Positions 31,048-41,573 of a stretch of 64,000 bases of DNA are shown one piece after another. Position 1 is the stretch's first letter, and the number at the start of each line of letters is the position of its first letter. This stretch comes from Celoporthe dispersa (lineage: Eukaryota; Ascomycota; Sordariomycetes; Diaporthales; Cryphonectriaceae): positions 62,001-126,000 of the forward strand of contig WAID01000015.1 of the NCBI GenBank assembly GCA_016584495.1. Reading direction: 5' to 3'. The translations under genes were made by a program, and so were the position numbers. A model generated the notes under the pieces. The model saw only the letters and a program-made list of their open reading frames with translations. It was not told the DNA's origin and did not search any database.

Positions 31048-33520
31048 ATGCCCTCCCAAGGTCGTATCACCCGCATCCGACCGTCCACCACGTGTTGGCT
31101 GTGCAGGCGAAGAAAGGTAGGTCGCCGATATGTGGGTGAATGGGAGATGACTTTTTCGATGCTGACAGACGGGGGAAATACCGTAGGTACGGTGCGACAG
31201 GCAGAAGCCCGCATGTTCTCAATGCGGGAAGATCAACGTCCAATGCTCCTACGAGACTATCCCTTCATCGTCACGGGATGCCTTTAGTCGCAGGCGAGAA
31301 CAATCCCCGATACGGGAAAATATCATGGCGTCCGAGACACAGGCGCCTTGGATGGACCCTCCATGCCAGGATCAACCATCTCTGGTGCCATCACTCTCAC
31401 CGAGGTCACTACTGCCACTAGAGAACCATACCACGGAATGGCAATCGGGTCTTGAGCTGGATCTCCCTTACTTGTCCGGCACGAACGCACTCGGCAGTAT
31501 TCCAGCTGAAGATAGTCTGTTATTTTATGGCCCAGAGGCAGACATAGGTGCAGTCGCTTGTCCGGTGGCATATGGTGAAGGCTCTAGCTCAGCTGCGTTC
31601 GTGAAGTCATCATGCGCGCCCGGCTCCACGTCCCCAGCAGCACAGACTACCATGTACGACAAGCAAGTGGACGCCGAGGCCGATACGATGACGTGTGATG
31701 ATACTCTTCAGAGGCCTCTCCTGCGTCAGCTGAGCGGACCCTTTTGGGCACTGGCGGGCAATAAGGTGAGACCTTAGTTCTTCCCTAGTCTTCACAGCAC
31801 AATTAGAGAAAGACAGGAAGAGAGAAGGAAAAGAAGAAAAAAGAAGATAAAAGGCAAAAGAAGAGAAGAAAACTAAAATCAATGTCTGACCTGTCTACGA
31901 GCAGAAGATAGACGATAAGCTGCTACAGCAATCCCAACAACGGAGGGTTCAGTCGATCTTCGACGAGACACGATGGTCCGAACTGTGTGGTCTTTTACAA
32001 GAGCTTCCGCCTCGATCAACCTGCGATGAGCTGCTGCAGTTCTTCCTCTACGCGGTGAGGCCGATAGTCTATATCGTCCATGTCCCAACATTAATGAGGG
32101 ACTATGAGGCCTTTTGGGCAAAAGACTATAGAAATTGGCACATGCCTGCACCGCAAGAAGCCATGCACGAGGCCGCCTTCTTCTGTCTCCTGTGGGCTGT
32201 GCTGTTCTGTGGAGCTGCAGCAAAGACATGCTCTCAAGACTCGTCCGAGGCGAGCCCGTCGGAATCTAATTCACCCGCGTCAGCAGCTTGGCTCAAGTCT
32301 AGGTTCAAGGACACATACTCGATATCCCGACAACTAGATTTGCCAACGCTGAACGGCCTCGCGGCCTCCTTGCTTGTTCATGAGTGCGATGTCGAGGTGG
32401 ATGAGCTGCTTGATACACGGTCGCTCGTATTGCAGTCTTTCCTGGCCGCCAGAACTCTAGGGCTCCATCGGGAGGAGGTTATCATGTCAAGGGGCCAGGT
32501 AGAAGCTGAAATTTGTCGACGTCTCTGGTACCATATCTTGTATCTGGAAGGATTCGCTGCTGTGTCTGCTGGTAGCTCCACGTCCACCCACGGCGACTCT
32601 TACGACACGCGGATGCCACTCGATATCAGTGATGCTGAGATAGAGACTGTAAGAGGCGGGCCCCGCACACCGACTAGCAGCACTGCGTCATCATCGATAT
32701 TGAACATCAGCCGTTTCGAAGCATTCTGCCTCTTCAGAATGATTATCAAGAAGTGTTATAACCCACAGCCCCCCTACCAAAAGGGATTTGCAAGATCTTG
32801 AGGCCAGGATCAGATATCTCAGCGACAGGCTGGACGCGCGAGCCACCAAGCTCAGAGTCCGTGGCCTGCCCGAGGGCGGCCAGATCTCAAGCCAGCTACT
32901 TGTCGCACGCGATCCACGGCAGGATCTTGCGCACAACGACAACCCCGGCGAGGAGACGATTTTCAACGCGTACGCTCGCATTTGTCTCCGTCTGATCAAG
33001 GACTACGTTGCGATGCAGTTCTCCTTGTGCTTCGTCGGTGCAAAAAGCTCTCAAGATGACGAAATCACCAACATATCCACAAGGTATGTGTGACACGACC
33101 CGAAGAGTTCTTCTTCTTCTTCTTTTTGGCATGAATGAATAGTGGCTAATCTGTCTCACTGGTATTTTCAGCTCTGATTTGATCCAGCACTGTATGTCTT
33201 TCGTGACCAATTACCATCGCCTTGCCAGCCTTCCGGCGTTTCGGCCGTACCACTGGTGCATACCGAACAGGACCCAGCCTCTGCAGGCATGCTTGCTTCT
33301 ACTTTGTCACTTGGAGCAGAACTCTACGTGTCCGGAATTTCAACAGGCGAGTTATCTGCTAGAAGAGATGTTTGACCTCTTTCTTAAACCGGATGGGAAT
33401 GCAAGATTGCCATTCTGTGTTAGCTTGAGTAGCTGGAACGATTTTCGACAGCGGTATAGCGAGATGCGAACCAGGAAGACTGTTGTTCCAGATCAGTGGA
33501 CGGAATCTTCATCTACTTGA
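31048..33520 (+). CDS. Zn2Cys6 transcription factor (frame broken)
   Basis: A fungal binuclear-zinc regulator of about 724 residues. Exons: 31048-31116, 31187-31765, 31905-33083, 33172-33520. The zinc cluster is split by the first intron and has perfect spacing C-x2-C-x6-C-x6-C-x2-C-x6-C (CWLC...CSQC...C, residues 16-43). The middle part matches the fungal-specific TF domain style (LQSFLAARTLGLHRE, then RRLWYHILYLEG). In the given sequence the frame ends after CYNPQPP. One C fewer in the C6 run at 32769-32774 restores DLQDLEARIRYL and the rest. A 40-nt intron could also bridge it but would be unusually short. The gene lies between the unknown gene and an SDR; its targets are unknown. Confidence 0.82.
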
Positions 33521-34131
33521 GAGATGATGTGAACAGCGAGGACTGCTGAGGAGCTTCTCATTCGTCTGCACCGTTCGTAGGTATCGGTTGCGTAAGAAGG
33601 GCACCTCCTCCTTCCATGGTCACTGACGCAAGAGAAACGAAGCGATGCATCGACAAAGGAGGGGAGCCGGCTTCAGAACTAGAAAGCTCCTAGACTATGA
33701 TCATATAGTTTCGCCGTGTAGCTCAACACACGCGTTCCCCTTTCCGTCTTCTCGGCCGATAAGATGAATACCACCAGCACCAACTTTCCGACTTGTGGGG
33801 AACATCGGGCGAGAGAGAAAATCACAAGCATGACACTAGCATCGATATACCCGACCATAGCCCTTTTGGCAATTTTCTGAGGGGCAATGTTGCTGATTTC
33901 GCAGCTGCGTTCTCGGCCGAGACGGCGTTGATTTGTAACACAGATCCTTTTGCACTCTCCTCGGCAGCATCTTGACGAATACATATATCGATGCAGTCTT
34001 CTTCATAAGAGGGCAGCACGTCTTTGTATGGTCCAAACAGTTTGAGAAGAGGCAGGATAGGGAGCAGCTGCATCCATCGCACTCTCAGCTGGCCAAAAAG
34101 CCTCACGATCAGTTCTCGGCTCCCTTTCACA
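33521..34131. other. intergenic
   Basis: A 611-bp spacer between the regulator and the SDR. Overlapping short frames look random. No RNA gene or repeat was seen. Confidence 0.5.
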
Positions 34132-35336
34132 ATGGGACAGCCGGCAATCCCCCCGACGCCATCGGACGTTGATTTGGCGGGGAAAACAATAATCATCACA
34201 GGCGGTAACTCGGGTGTAGGCTTCAGGGCCGCGAGAGAGCTCTTGATCCTTGGGGTTTCGCGCCTGATTCTTGCTGTCCGCTCTCCGGCTCGCGGACACG
34301 ATGCTATTTCTACTCTCAAAACAGATCCTGTCGTCAAGGAGACAAATCCCGAGGCAGCAATCGAAGTTTTTGAGCTAGATCTGAACGATTACGAATCTGG
34401 GGAACGATTTTGTCAAAGGGTCAAGTCAGAGATCCGGGAGTTAGATGTGCTGCTGAACAACGCCGGCATAGTGGATCTGAAATTCCATAAGAGCACGAGT
34501 GGGCATGAGCGGACTTTTCAAGGTAAAGCCTCCCCCATTCAATTTCACCTCCCAGATGTTCATGAATCCTTTCTCGGTTCGAACTAAGTAGGTGATTGCC
34601 ATCGCTAACTCCTGGTCGCAACAGTGCACTGCTACACCCATCTTCTGATCTCCTTGTCCCTCCTGCCTCTTTTAAGACACACTGCTAGCCTGCGCAAGCA
34701 ACCAACACATATTACCTGGGTGAGCTCAGGGATGTCCGCAACCCATTCATTCGCCAAGAATCCCATTCCTACCGGTAGCCCGGTGCTGGCGCATCTAGAC
34801 GATGAGCGCAACTTCGACTACATGACCCGCTACGCCGACAACAAGTTCGTCGTGAATCTATTCGTCCGTTGCGTGGCAGCGGCAGTGCCACCGTCGGAAG
34901 TCATCGTCAATTCATTTTGTCCCGGTTTCCTCAAGCCTACAGGACTCGACAAGAGCCTTCCAGGCTGGCTCGGGTTGGTCGTAGGCATGATGCGCAGGTT
35001 CAAGGGCAGAGACATGAATGCAGGCGCCAGGACGTTTGTGTATGCCGCTACAGTGGCGAGCCAGGACACACATGGGAAATTCCTGCAAAATAATCAGATC
35101 GATGAGTAAGTCTTCTTGAAACCCATAAATTGCATGTTCTTTTCTCTCCATATTCTTCTCTCTTCCAAATTATATTTCTCTTAGGACCTGTCTGTGTACT
35201 AAAAGGCATCAACATGTGCAGGAAGTCTTGTACTTGGCTTGACGAACCTAATGGTCGAGACTTTAGTGATAGACTCTGGGCCGAAATCGTGGAAGATGTG
35301 AGCCGGGTCAGTCCTGATCTAGCTTCTTTCGCATAG
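34132..35336 (+). CDS. short-chain dehydrogenase/reductase
   Basis: An NAD(P)-dependent SDR of 328 residues. Exons: 34132-34522, 34625-35105, 35222-35336. The cofactor motif is TGGNSGVG, followed by NNAG, the catalytic Ser in WVSSG and YADNK (YxxxK). The last exon encodes the C-terminal helix (RLWAEIVEDV) typical of fungal WW-oxidoreductase-like SDRs. The final intron uses the acceptor at 35221. An earlier acceptor at 35184 would end the protein 18 residues into a different frame. The gene follows the Zn2Cys6 regulator on the same strand. The substrate is unknown. Confidence 0.88.
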
Positions 35337-36046
35337 CGCTTCCGACGCTTTTGAGACCTTCTGAAGGGGAGCCTTGTCACATGATCCTCTCTAAGTGCGA
35401 TGCGTATGGGGTCGAATAAAATAAATGTGTATTTGCCTACTCAAATTTGTCTTCTCTACAGTGCTACCTAAATGTGAATAGTACTCCTAGGTCTCAGGAC
35501 CACGGCAATGCTCATTACATGTGTATATCTGGTAGCTGACTCCCTTTGATGATTGTTAGTTTGTATATGAAGGAAAAGCAACTTGACAGCGTTATGATTC
35601 CCTCGAACTCACAGCATATTTGCCTTGGGAACTGATGCATTGGCGCAACAAATCATGAGTACCGAATCAATTACTACATGGGTCAATGACAGTGATTCTA
35701 CTTGTTTCAACCGAGTGGATGCGTACCCTGAAGTAGTTGAAATGGTTGCTATTAACGATCGATCCATGGACACCCGGTTGCCGGTGCATTTCGTTCTCAA
35801 GCGAATCATCACATGCTAATCAGATCTCGCTGGCAGCATATCGATGCAAGTAGCAATATTTACGCAAGTATGACAACCCACGGAAATGTACAATTCAACA
35901 TCATATTTAGGCTAAGTGCGTGGTGAACTATACTAGTCACCAAAGTTATACCTTTGTATGAAAATAGCTAGATCGGCAATGTAAGTTGCAATACCTTTTC
36001 CATATGTTTGACCATACCCTGGAGCATTTGATAATGTTATAAATAG
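35337..36046. other. AT-rich intergenic
   Basis: A 710-bp AT-rich stretch between the SDR and the start-less relic. No gene was supported. Confidence 0.45.
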
Positions 36047-36585
36047 ATATCCCAGAGCGGTTTTCCGGTTACTTTTATAAGATTAGCTACAATCAGTCAA
36101 CCCAGTGAATACAAGAATTACGAGGATAATATAATTGAACAGACAATTGAATGTGATGATTCATCTGCTCCTTACAACTATTCTGGGGCTTCCTCACTTG
36201 GGAGCAACTTCACGTTCGGGAGTACTGAGAGTCTCTCACTCGAAGACAGTTACCTGATCGGTTTTGATAAGAATGGCACCACTTCTCTTGACATTATATT
36301 CAACCTAAGTGGCTTCCCTGGTTAATACTCTCGGCTCTGGCTCTTAGTACTCTTCTTTCCTTCTTCCCATCAGATTCCTTCAGTGGAAACCTTGTCGACG
36401 GAGAAGAACCTCATCTAGATTATACCGAGGAAATCACGGCTTCTATGTCGAGCGCACAAAGAAACGTTTCAGAGATGTTCGATGCTATGGAAACCAGCAC
36501 GACCGATCAGTCGCGGCCCGCCTCGATTAACAGCTCTACAGCGCGTGGTCTGGCTACTAGGGCAGTAGTGGTCTTACGGGTCTAA
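36047..36585 (+). pseudogene. start-less two-exon Ser-rich ORF
   Basis: An open frame without ATG from 36047 to 36320 joins through a GT-AG intron (36321-36373) in phase 1 to 36374-36585, which ends in TAA. Together they give about 162 codons with no internal stop. The composition is acidic and Ser/Thr/Asn-rich, with coding-like bias. The junction reads LSGFPDSFSGN. An upstream exon may be missed, or this is the tail of a decayed gene. No family was recognised. Confidence 0.35.
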
Positions 36586-37073
36586 TGAGTATGGCCGGCG
36601 CTTCCTTTGGTAGTGATTATATCATCCTTCGTTTATGTATATATATTATTATAGTCATAATTAGCAGCCGGAAAGGTCTAGGGGTGAACCTGCAGAAATG
36701 TAGTTTGTCTGCTTTACTTTTACTGTTTACCACTTGACTTCCCAAACTAGTGGAACACGATTCTCATATTGCGGATCCTCAGAAGTTGCAGCAACTTGTC
36801 TAAACTAAAAAGGTCAAATTGGGAGGTGACATGAGGTATTCTCGTAAATTCAAGATAGGAATGCACCGCTTGTTATAGAATGCACCTGGAAGTATTAAAA
36901 TAGAAATCAAGAGGTTCAACATTGTGTCCAAAGACATTTATTCTGCTACTAATTTTATGCGTTCATTGTATAATTATTTAATTCATAAGCAAGGTTTGAT
37001 TGTTTATACTTCCTTCATTTTTTTTTCTTTTGCTATTAAAATGTACTTAACTCTTCTCCCTTTAATTTTACTA
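36586..37073. other. AT-rich intergenic
   Basis: An AT-rich stretch of nearly 500 bp before the 3' end of the permease gene. Nothing else was seen. Confidence 0.45.
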
Positions 37074-38938
37074 TTACTCCACCACATCTTGAATTTCTTG
37101 TACGCTATTCGCCTTGGATGTGATCTGCGTGTTGGACGGGTTGAAACATTTCTCCGGTAATTTCTTCTCAACCATCTCGCTGCCGGTGCCAGGCCGGGCT
37201 TCGATCACCTCACGGCTTGTAATCGTCTGCTGCACCATCGCGTCCAGCTCCGGAAATAGCAAGCTCAAGACTGTGTACACAAAAGTGCCCATCAAAAATC
37301 CAAATAACCAGTCGAATGAGTATAAATGTCGGGCGCCAGCCGAAATATGCACCGCCTGGGCCCCTGTTGAGCCAGCCACAGCGTAGATGAGACCAGGCAG
37401 GTTGGGCACAAACCCAAGCAGGAAAGCTAGCAGCGCCCGCCAGTTGACCCATTCCAGTAGCGATACCTGCCGTGGGGGTCGTACAGTGCGGGCACGTCGA
37501 TCCTGCCCTGCTTCACGACCCAAAAGTCGGCACACATAATCCCCGCTATGGGAGCGAGGAAGATGGCATACCCACCCATGAAGGTAAGAAAATTGGACGC
37601 GGACGCGACGATACGCCAGGGTACAAACACCCACGCGCCTATGACGGCGGCAACGAGGCTGCCGCGGCGGATGTTCAGGTATTGCGGAAACAGTACTGTC
37701 AGGTCGTTGGCGGCCGAGACGGAATTGGCCGTGATGTTTGTACACATTTGTGAGAGGGCCCACGCGGCACCGCAGAAAAATGCTGCTGCACGGGCGCCAG
37801 ATGATCCCGTTGCGATCCAGTGCTGGTAGATGTTGAGCGGGTTCCAGATCAACTCGCCGCTGTAAATGACAGCCGTGGCGGAGGTGCCGATAATCCCGAC
37901 CAAGGTGCCCAGAACGTATATGATCGGGATGAAGGGTAGCTGGACATACTGGCCCCGGGTGGAGCGGGCGTAGCGGGAAAAGTCAGGGATATTGCAGGCT
38001 AAGGTGGAGAGACCGCCAGAGACAGAGGACATGCAGGATAGGAAGGTCCAGGCTTTGTCTGCTCCCGTGAGAGTAGCGCGCTGGGCCAAGACAGGGCCTA
38101 CGCCTCCGGCTTGGTGTACGCACCAGGCCATGGTGGCGAGGGCAGCGGTTGGAGTGGCGATGAGTTTGAGGAGGAATAACGGTCGTAGCTTCTGTGGGGA
38201 GATAGTGAAGAGAGGGAGCTGGATGATCCAGAAGATGAGGTAGCTGTGCGTTCAAGTATCAGGACCAAAGGGTCAGTCTGCCTTCGATTCTTCACATAGA
38301 CCACTGACCTAATCATTCCCTGTGTTGTGACCCCCATATTGGTCTCGATATGGTTGGTGATGTTGGCGTATGAGGGCCAGATGGCCTGTATCATGACTGT
38401 CACCGCCGTGGAACCGTTGGTGGTGACGCTGCCCAGCCAGAACATGGCCAGGATACAGCGGGAGATGATGCAAAAGTAGCCAAAATAATACCCGAATGAG
38501 GAGCGGACGATGACGGAGAATGGGACGTGTAGCTTGGCGCCGATGGCACCATTAAGGACCATTGGGATGGATGTGCAGAAGGAACCGACGGCCACCTTTT
38601 GCAGATGGGAAAGAAGAAAAAAGTCGAGTCAGCTCATTTCAATAGCAATGCCGTGGGTATTGTAGGCTTACGGCCGGAATGGCTTCTCTCCAGCTGAGCC
38701 CTGCATCAAGGACGCTGCCGCCGATCTGCCATGTGCCCAGGCTGACGGTTTCACAGGCCCAGTACGCCATCCAGGTCCAGATGGTCCACGTCTGGTCCTC
38801 TGATGCCACCGGGTCCATATCCTTATTAGACCACACGTGTTCGGGTGCCAGGGCCGACGTCTCCTTGGCTAGCTGCCATGCCGAGAGGGAGGTGCAGCGA
38901 GCAATGAGCTTCTGCTTGGAAGGGACAATAGTGCGCAT
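37074..38938 (-). CDS. NCS1-family nucleobase/allantoin-type permease (frame broken)
   Basis: A plasma-membrane symporter of the NCS1 (purine/pyrimidine/allantoin) family, about 574 residues and 12 helices. Exons: 38938-38672, 38595-38309, 38243-37074. Recognisable are the early TWxxWxAYWxCE-like segment (WTWMAYWACETV), SSFGYYFGYF, the CNIPDFSRYAR loop and FVPWRIVASASNFLTFMGGYAIFLAPI. Near 37448-37450 the frame shifts. One extra base in the GGG (minus strand) restores YWNGVNWRALLAFLLGF, the usual family segment, and the last two helices plus tail. The gene is divergent from the 2OG oxygenase, so imported substrate may feed that enzyme. Confidence 0.88.
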
Positions 38939-39695
38939 GTTTGCAGGCGAGCGACAGGAATTTTCGGTAATAATTAGTTATTACTGATTGGATGTGATGA
39001 GAGACATTACTGAAATGTCAGGAGATTTGCTATATGTATTACTCTGAGGTACGGTAATAACTGGACACCGCCGCCCGGGGTACCAAAAACGCGAGCAACT
39101 CTAGAGGCACAGATACGTTAATCGTGCTATCAAGAAAATCTTGGATGTTGAACTCCTTGCCCGTAGCTTATGTGAAGATAGGGGTATTGGATGGTAACAC
39201 TTCTAGCAGTGGCCGAGCTTTGTTTCTTATCTCAACCCATATTATGTGGTGGTAATAGGCAGTATGGTTGGGGCTCTGCCAATTGACGAGGACGGCTTGA
39301 TAAAGCAGGCTGGGAAGCTCTTCGGAGGGGTTGTGACATCTTCCACACTGTCGAGTTGGAAAGGGAGAGGGGGCAGAACGGGCGAGAAAAGCGGGTCAAC
39401 GGCGGGTGAGATCTCCAAAGGTGCCGCCTTGCGGGCGAGATAAGCGGGCGAGTTCTCAGACATACACAAACTGGGTCATGATCGAAGGCAAGCGGGCCGT
39501 TCTGTCTGCCTCCCGGCCAGAAGCCTCAAGAGCAATATCAGTAGTTGAGATCTTTGAAGTGGCTTGGTGAATCAAAGTCAGGACCGGTGATCAAACCATT
39601 CTATTCCACAAGACAGATACGCTCAATAATTATCCAAGTAGGATCAGTTGGAGAATTGGCTATCACGATCATTCGCCGGACGACACTTCAACCTC
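38939..39695. promoter_or_regulatory. divergent promoter, permease/oxygenase
   Basis: A 757-bp region between two divergent starts. GC-rich and AT-rich patches alternate. A clear CGG-type regulator site could not be assigned by eye. Confidence 0.4.
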
Positions 39696-41356
39696 ATGGC
39701 AACAACCACAGACACGCCGAAGGCGACGCTCCCTCTCGAGATTGACAAGGATTTCGCCACGGTACTGACTGATGTCCAGGACCAGCGGGACACAAGCCGA
39801 GTATACTACAACTCGGGCGGCTACACTCTGTCTCGGCCTGTCCTGACCGGCGAGAATGCCAAGAAGACGTTTGACTCGATTCCAACAGTCGACGTGAATA
39901 ATGTCTTCTCGCCGGAGCTCGAGGTGCGCAAGACCATCGCCAAAGAGGTAGCCAAGGCGTGCGAGGAAGTGGGCTTCTTCTACGCCGTCAACCCGCCAGT
40001 CTCATATGAAAAGATGGGTGCGTACTCATCTAACCTAATATCCATCAAATATATGTCATTCCTCGTAGAGACCCGACTAAGGATACACGCTTGCTTTACA
40101 GATGCCGCTTTGGAAGTTATGAAGGCTTTCTTTCATATGCCTCAGGAGAACCTGCTCAAGCTCCACGTCGACAACAGCCAGGGCATCAAGGGCTATCTCC
40201 CGTTTACCTCCGGGGAGAACGGAAGCTTCCGCCGTGCATCGTATAGCCTGGGGAGGGACTATACCAACCCAGAGCAGCACTTTGTCCAGGTCGCGCCAAA
40301 AGGAACCGTTCCTATCAACCAATGGCCTGATGACGATATGCCCGACTTTAGAAAGATCATCTATGAATACTGCAAGTTTGATCGTGATCGGGGGTCTTTT
40401 CCCCTTTTTTCTTTTCTCCCCCTTTTAAGGTATTAATGCTAACAAAGATGTATTCCAGACCAAGAAGTCTTCCCATTTGCACGAAAGATGCTACAGATCT
40501 TTGCACTTGCTCTGGGCTTGGACGAGACGGATCTAGATGACATCTTCCGCTACCCGCTAAACGACATCACCATGCAGTATTATCCCATTCAGGAGAGCAG
40601 CTCCCAGTCGTCCCTTGGCGCGCATGCTGACTACGGCGGTAAGGCTTTATCCCACCATCCATGACTGAGCATTTTCATTGGCGTTGGTATGGAAGCTTGA
40701 GCTGACATTTCTATGTTTTCTCTGTCTTCAGGCTTCACCCTCCTCTACCAAGGTCAGATTGACTATGTCTTTCTCTCTCTCTCTCTCTCTCTTTTTATCT
40801 TTCTTCCTCCAATATCTTTCAATAAAATCCTCTATGATATCAAATGGATACTGACAAGGGAAATGAGAAAACTAAAATAGACCTCGTCGGCGGCCTCCAA
40901 GTCCTCAACGCCAACGCGCAATGGGTCTCCGCCCCTCCCCGCCCACATACCTACGTCGTCAACACGGGGAGCTATATAGAAGTCATCTCCAATGGTCGGT
41001 TCCCCGCCACTGTGCACCGCGCCTCGGGAAATCCGGAGGTCGAGCGCTTCTCTCTGCCCTTCTTCTTCAACCCTGATCCTACCTCTATTGTGGCGCCGCA
41101 CCCGAAGCTTCTTGGTGGTGCTAGAGGGACGGATAGTCAGGAGAATACGGAGGAGGCGGCGGCACGATTTGAGCCACAGCATATCGGTCGTCGGACCGTC
41201 AAGGGTATCATGAACAACAGGCCGATGCACCCATTTCTGCAGAAACTAAGGACTTTGGGGCTGGCGGACGATGAGCTACACTATGGGCTGGTGACACAGC
41301 CGTTTGAGGAGATTGAGAGGAACTCTGGGGGAAGGACGTCAATAAAAGTGGCTTAG
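39696..41356 (+). CDS. 2-oxoglutarate/Fe(II) dioxygenase
   Basis: An isopenicillin-N-synthase-type non-heme iron oxygenase of 426 residues. It couples decarboxylation of 2-oxoglutarate to substrate oxidation. Exons: 39696-40017, 40102-40383, 40459-40638, 40732-40752, 40881-41356. Exon 4 is only 21 nt (GFTLLYQ). The DIOX_N part starts near IPTVDVNNV, with GFFYAVN. The iron ligands are HxD in GAHADYGG and a distal His in TVHRASGN. The 2OG-binding RxS is in ERFSLPFF. The neighbours are a nucleobase-type permease and a Zn2Cys6 regulator. A nucleobase or related N-heterocycle as substrate is inference only. Confidence 0.9.
40769..40795. repeat. CT microsatellite in intron
   Basis: An uninterrupted CT dinucleotide tract followed by T5 in the last intron of the 2OG oxygenase. 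Confidence 0.85.
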
Positions 41357-41573
41357 GGTTGATTGAATAGCAGCAGTTTGTTCTTGGCCTCGAGAAGAAA
41401 TGCAAGCTTTTCCAACAATTATTTATTTTAGCAAATTAGTTAGTCGTGCGTACCATTGTTGGTCGTTTTGTTCATCAAGCTCCAAAGCCTTACTGCCTGA
41501 ACACTTCTCTTATTGCAGATTCATTGCGGTAGACATTTCATCAATTATGACTTGGATGTTGAGGTCTCAAGTC

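Noticed and set aside
32757..32796. A 40-nt intron rescuing the Zn2Cys6 factor
   Set aside because: Splice ends exist but 40 nt is shorter than any other intron here; one base fewer in the C6 run explains the shift more simply.
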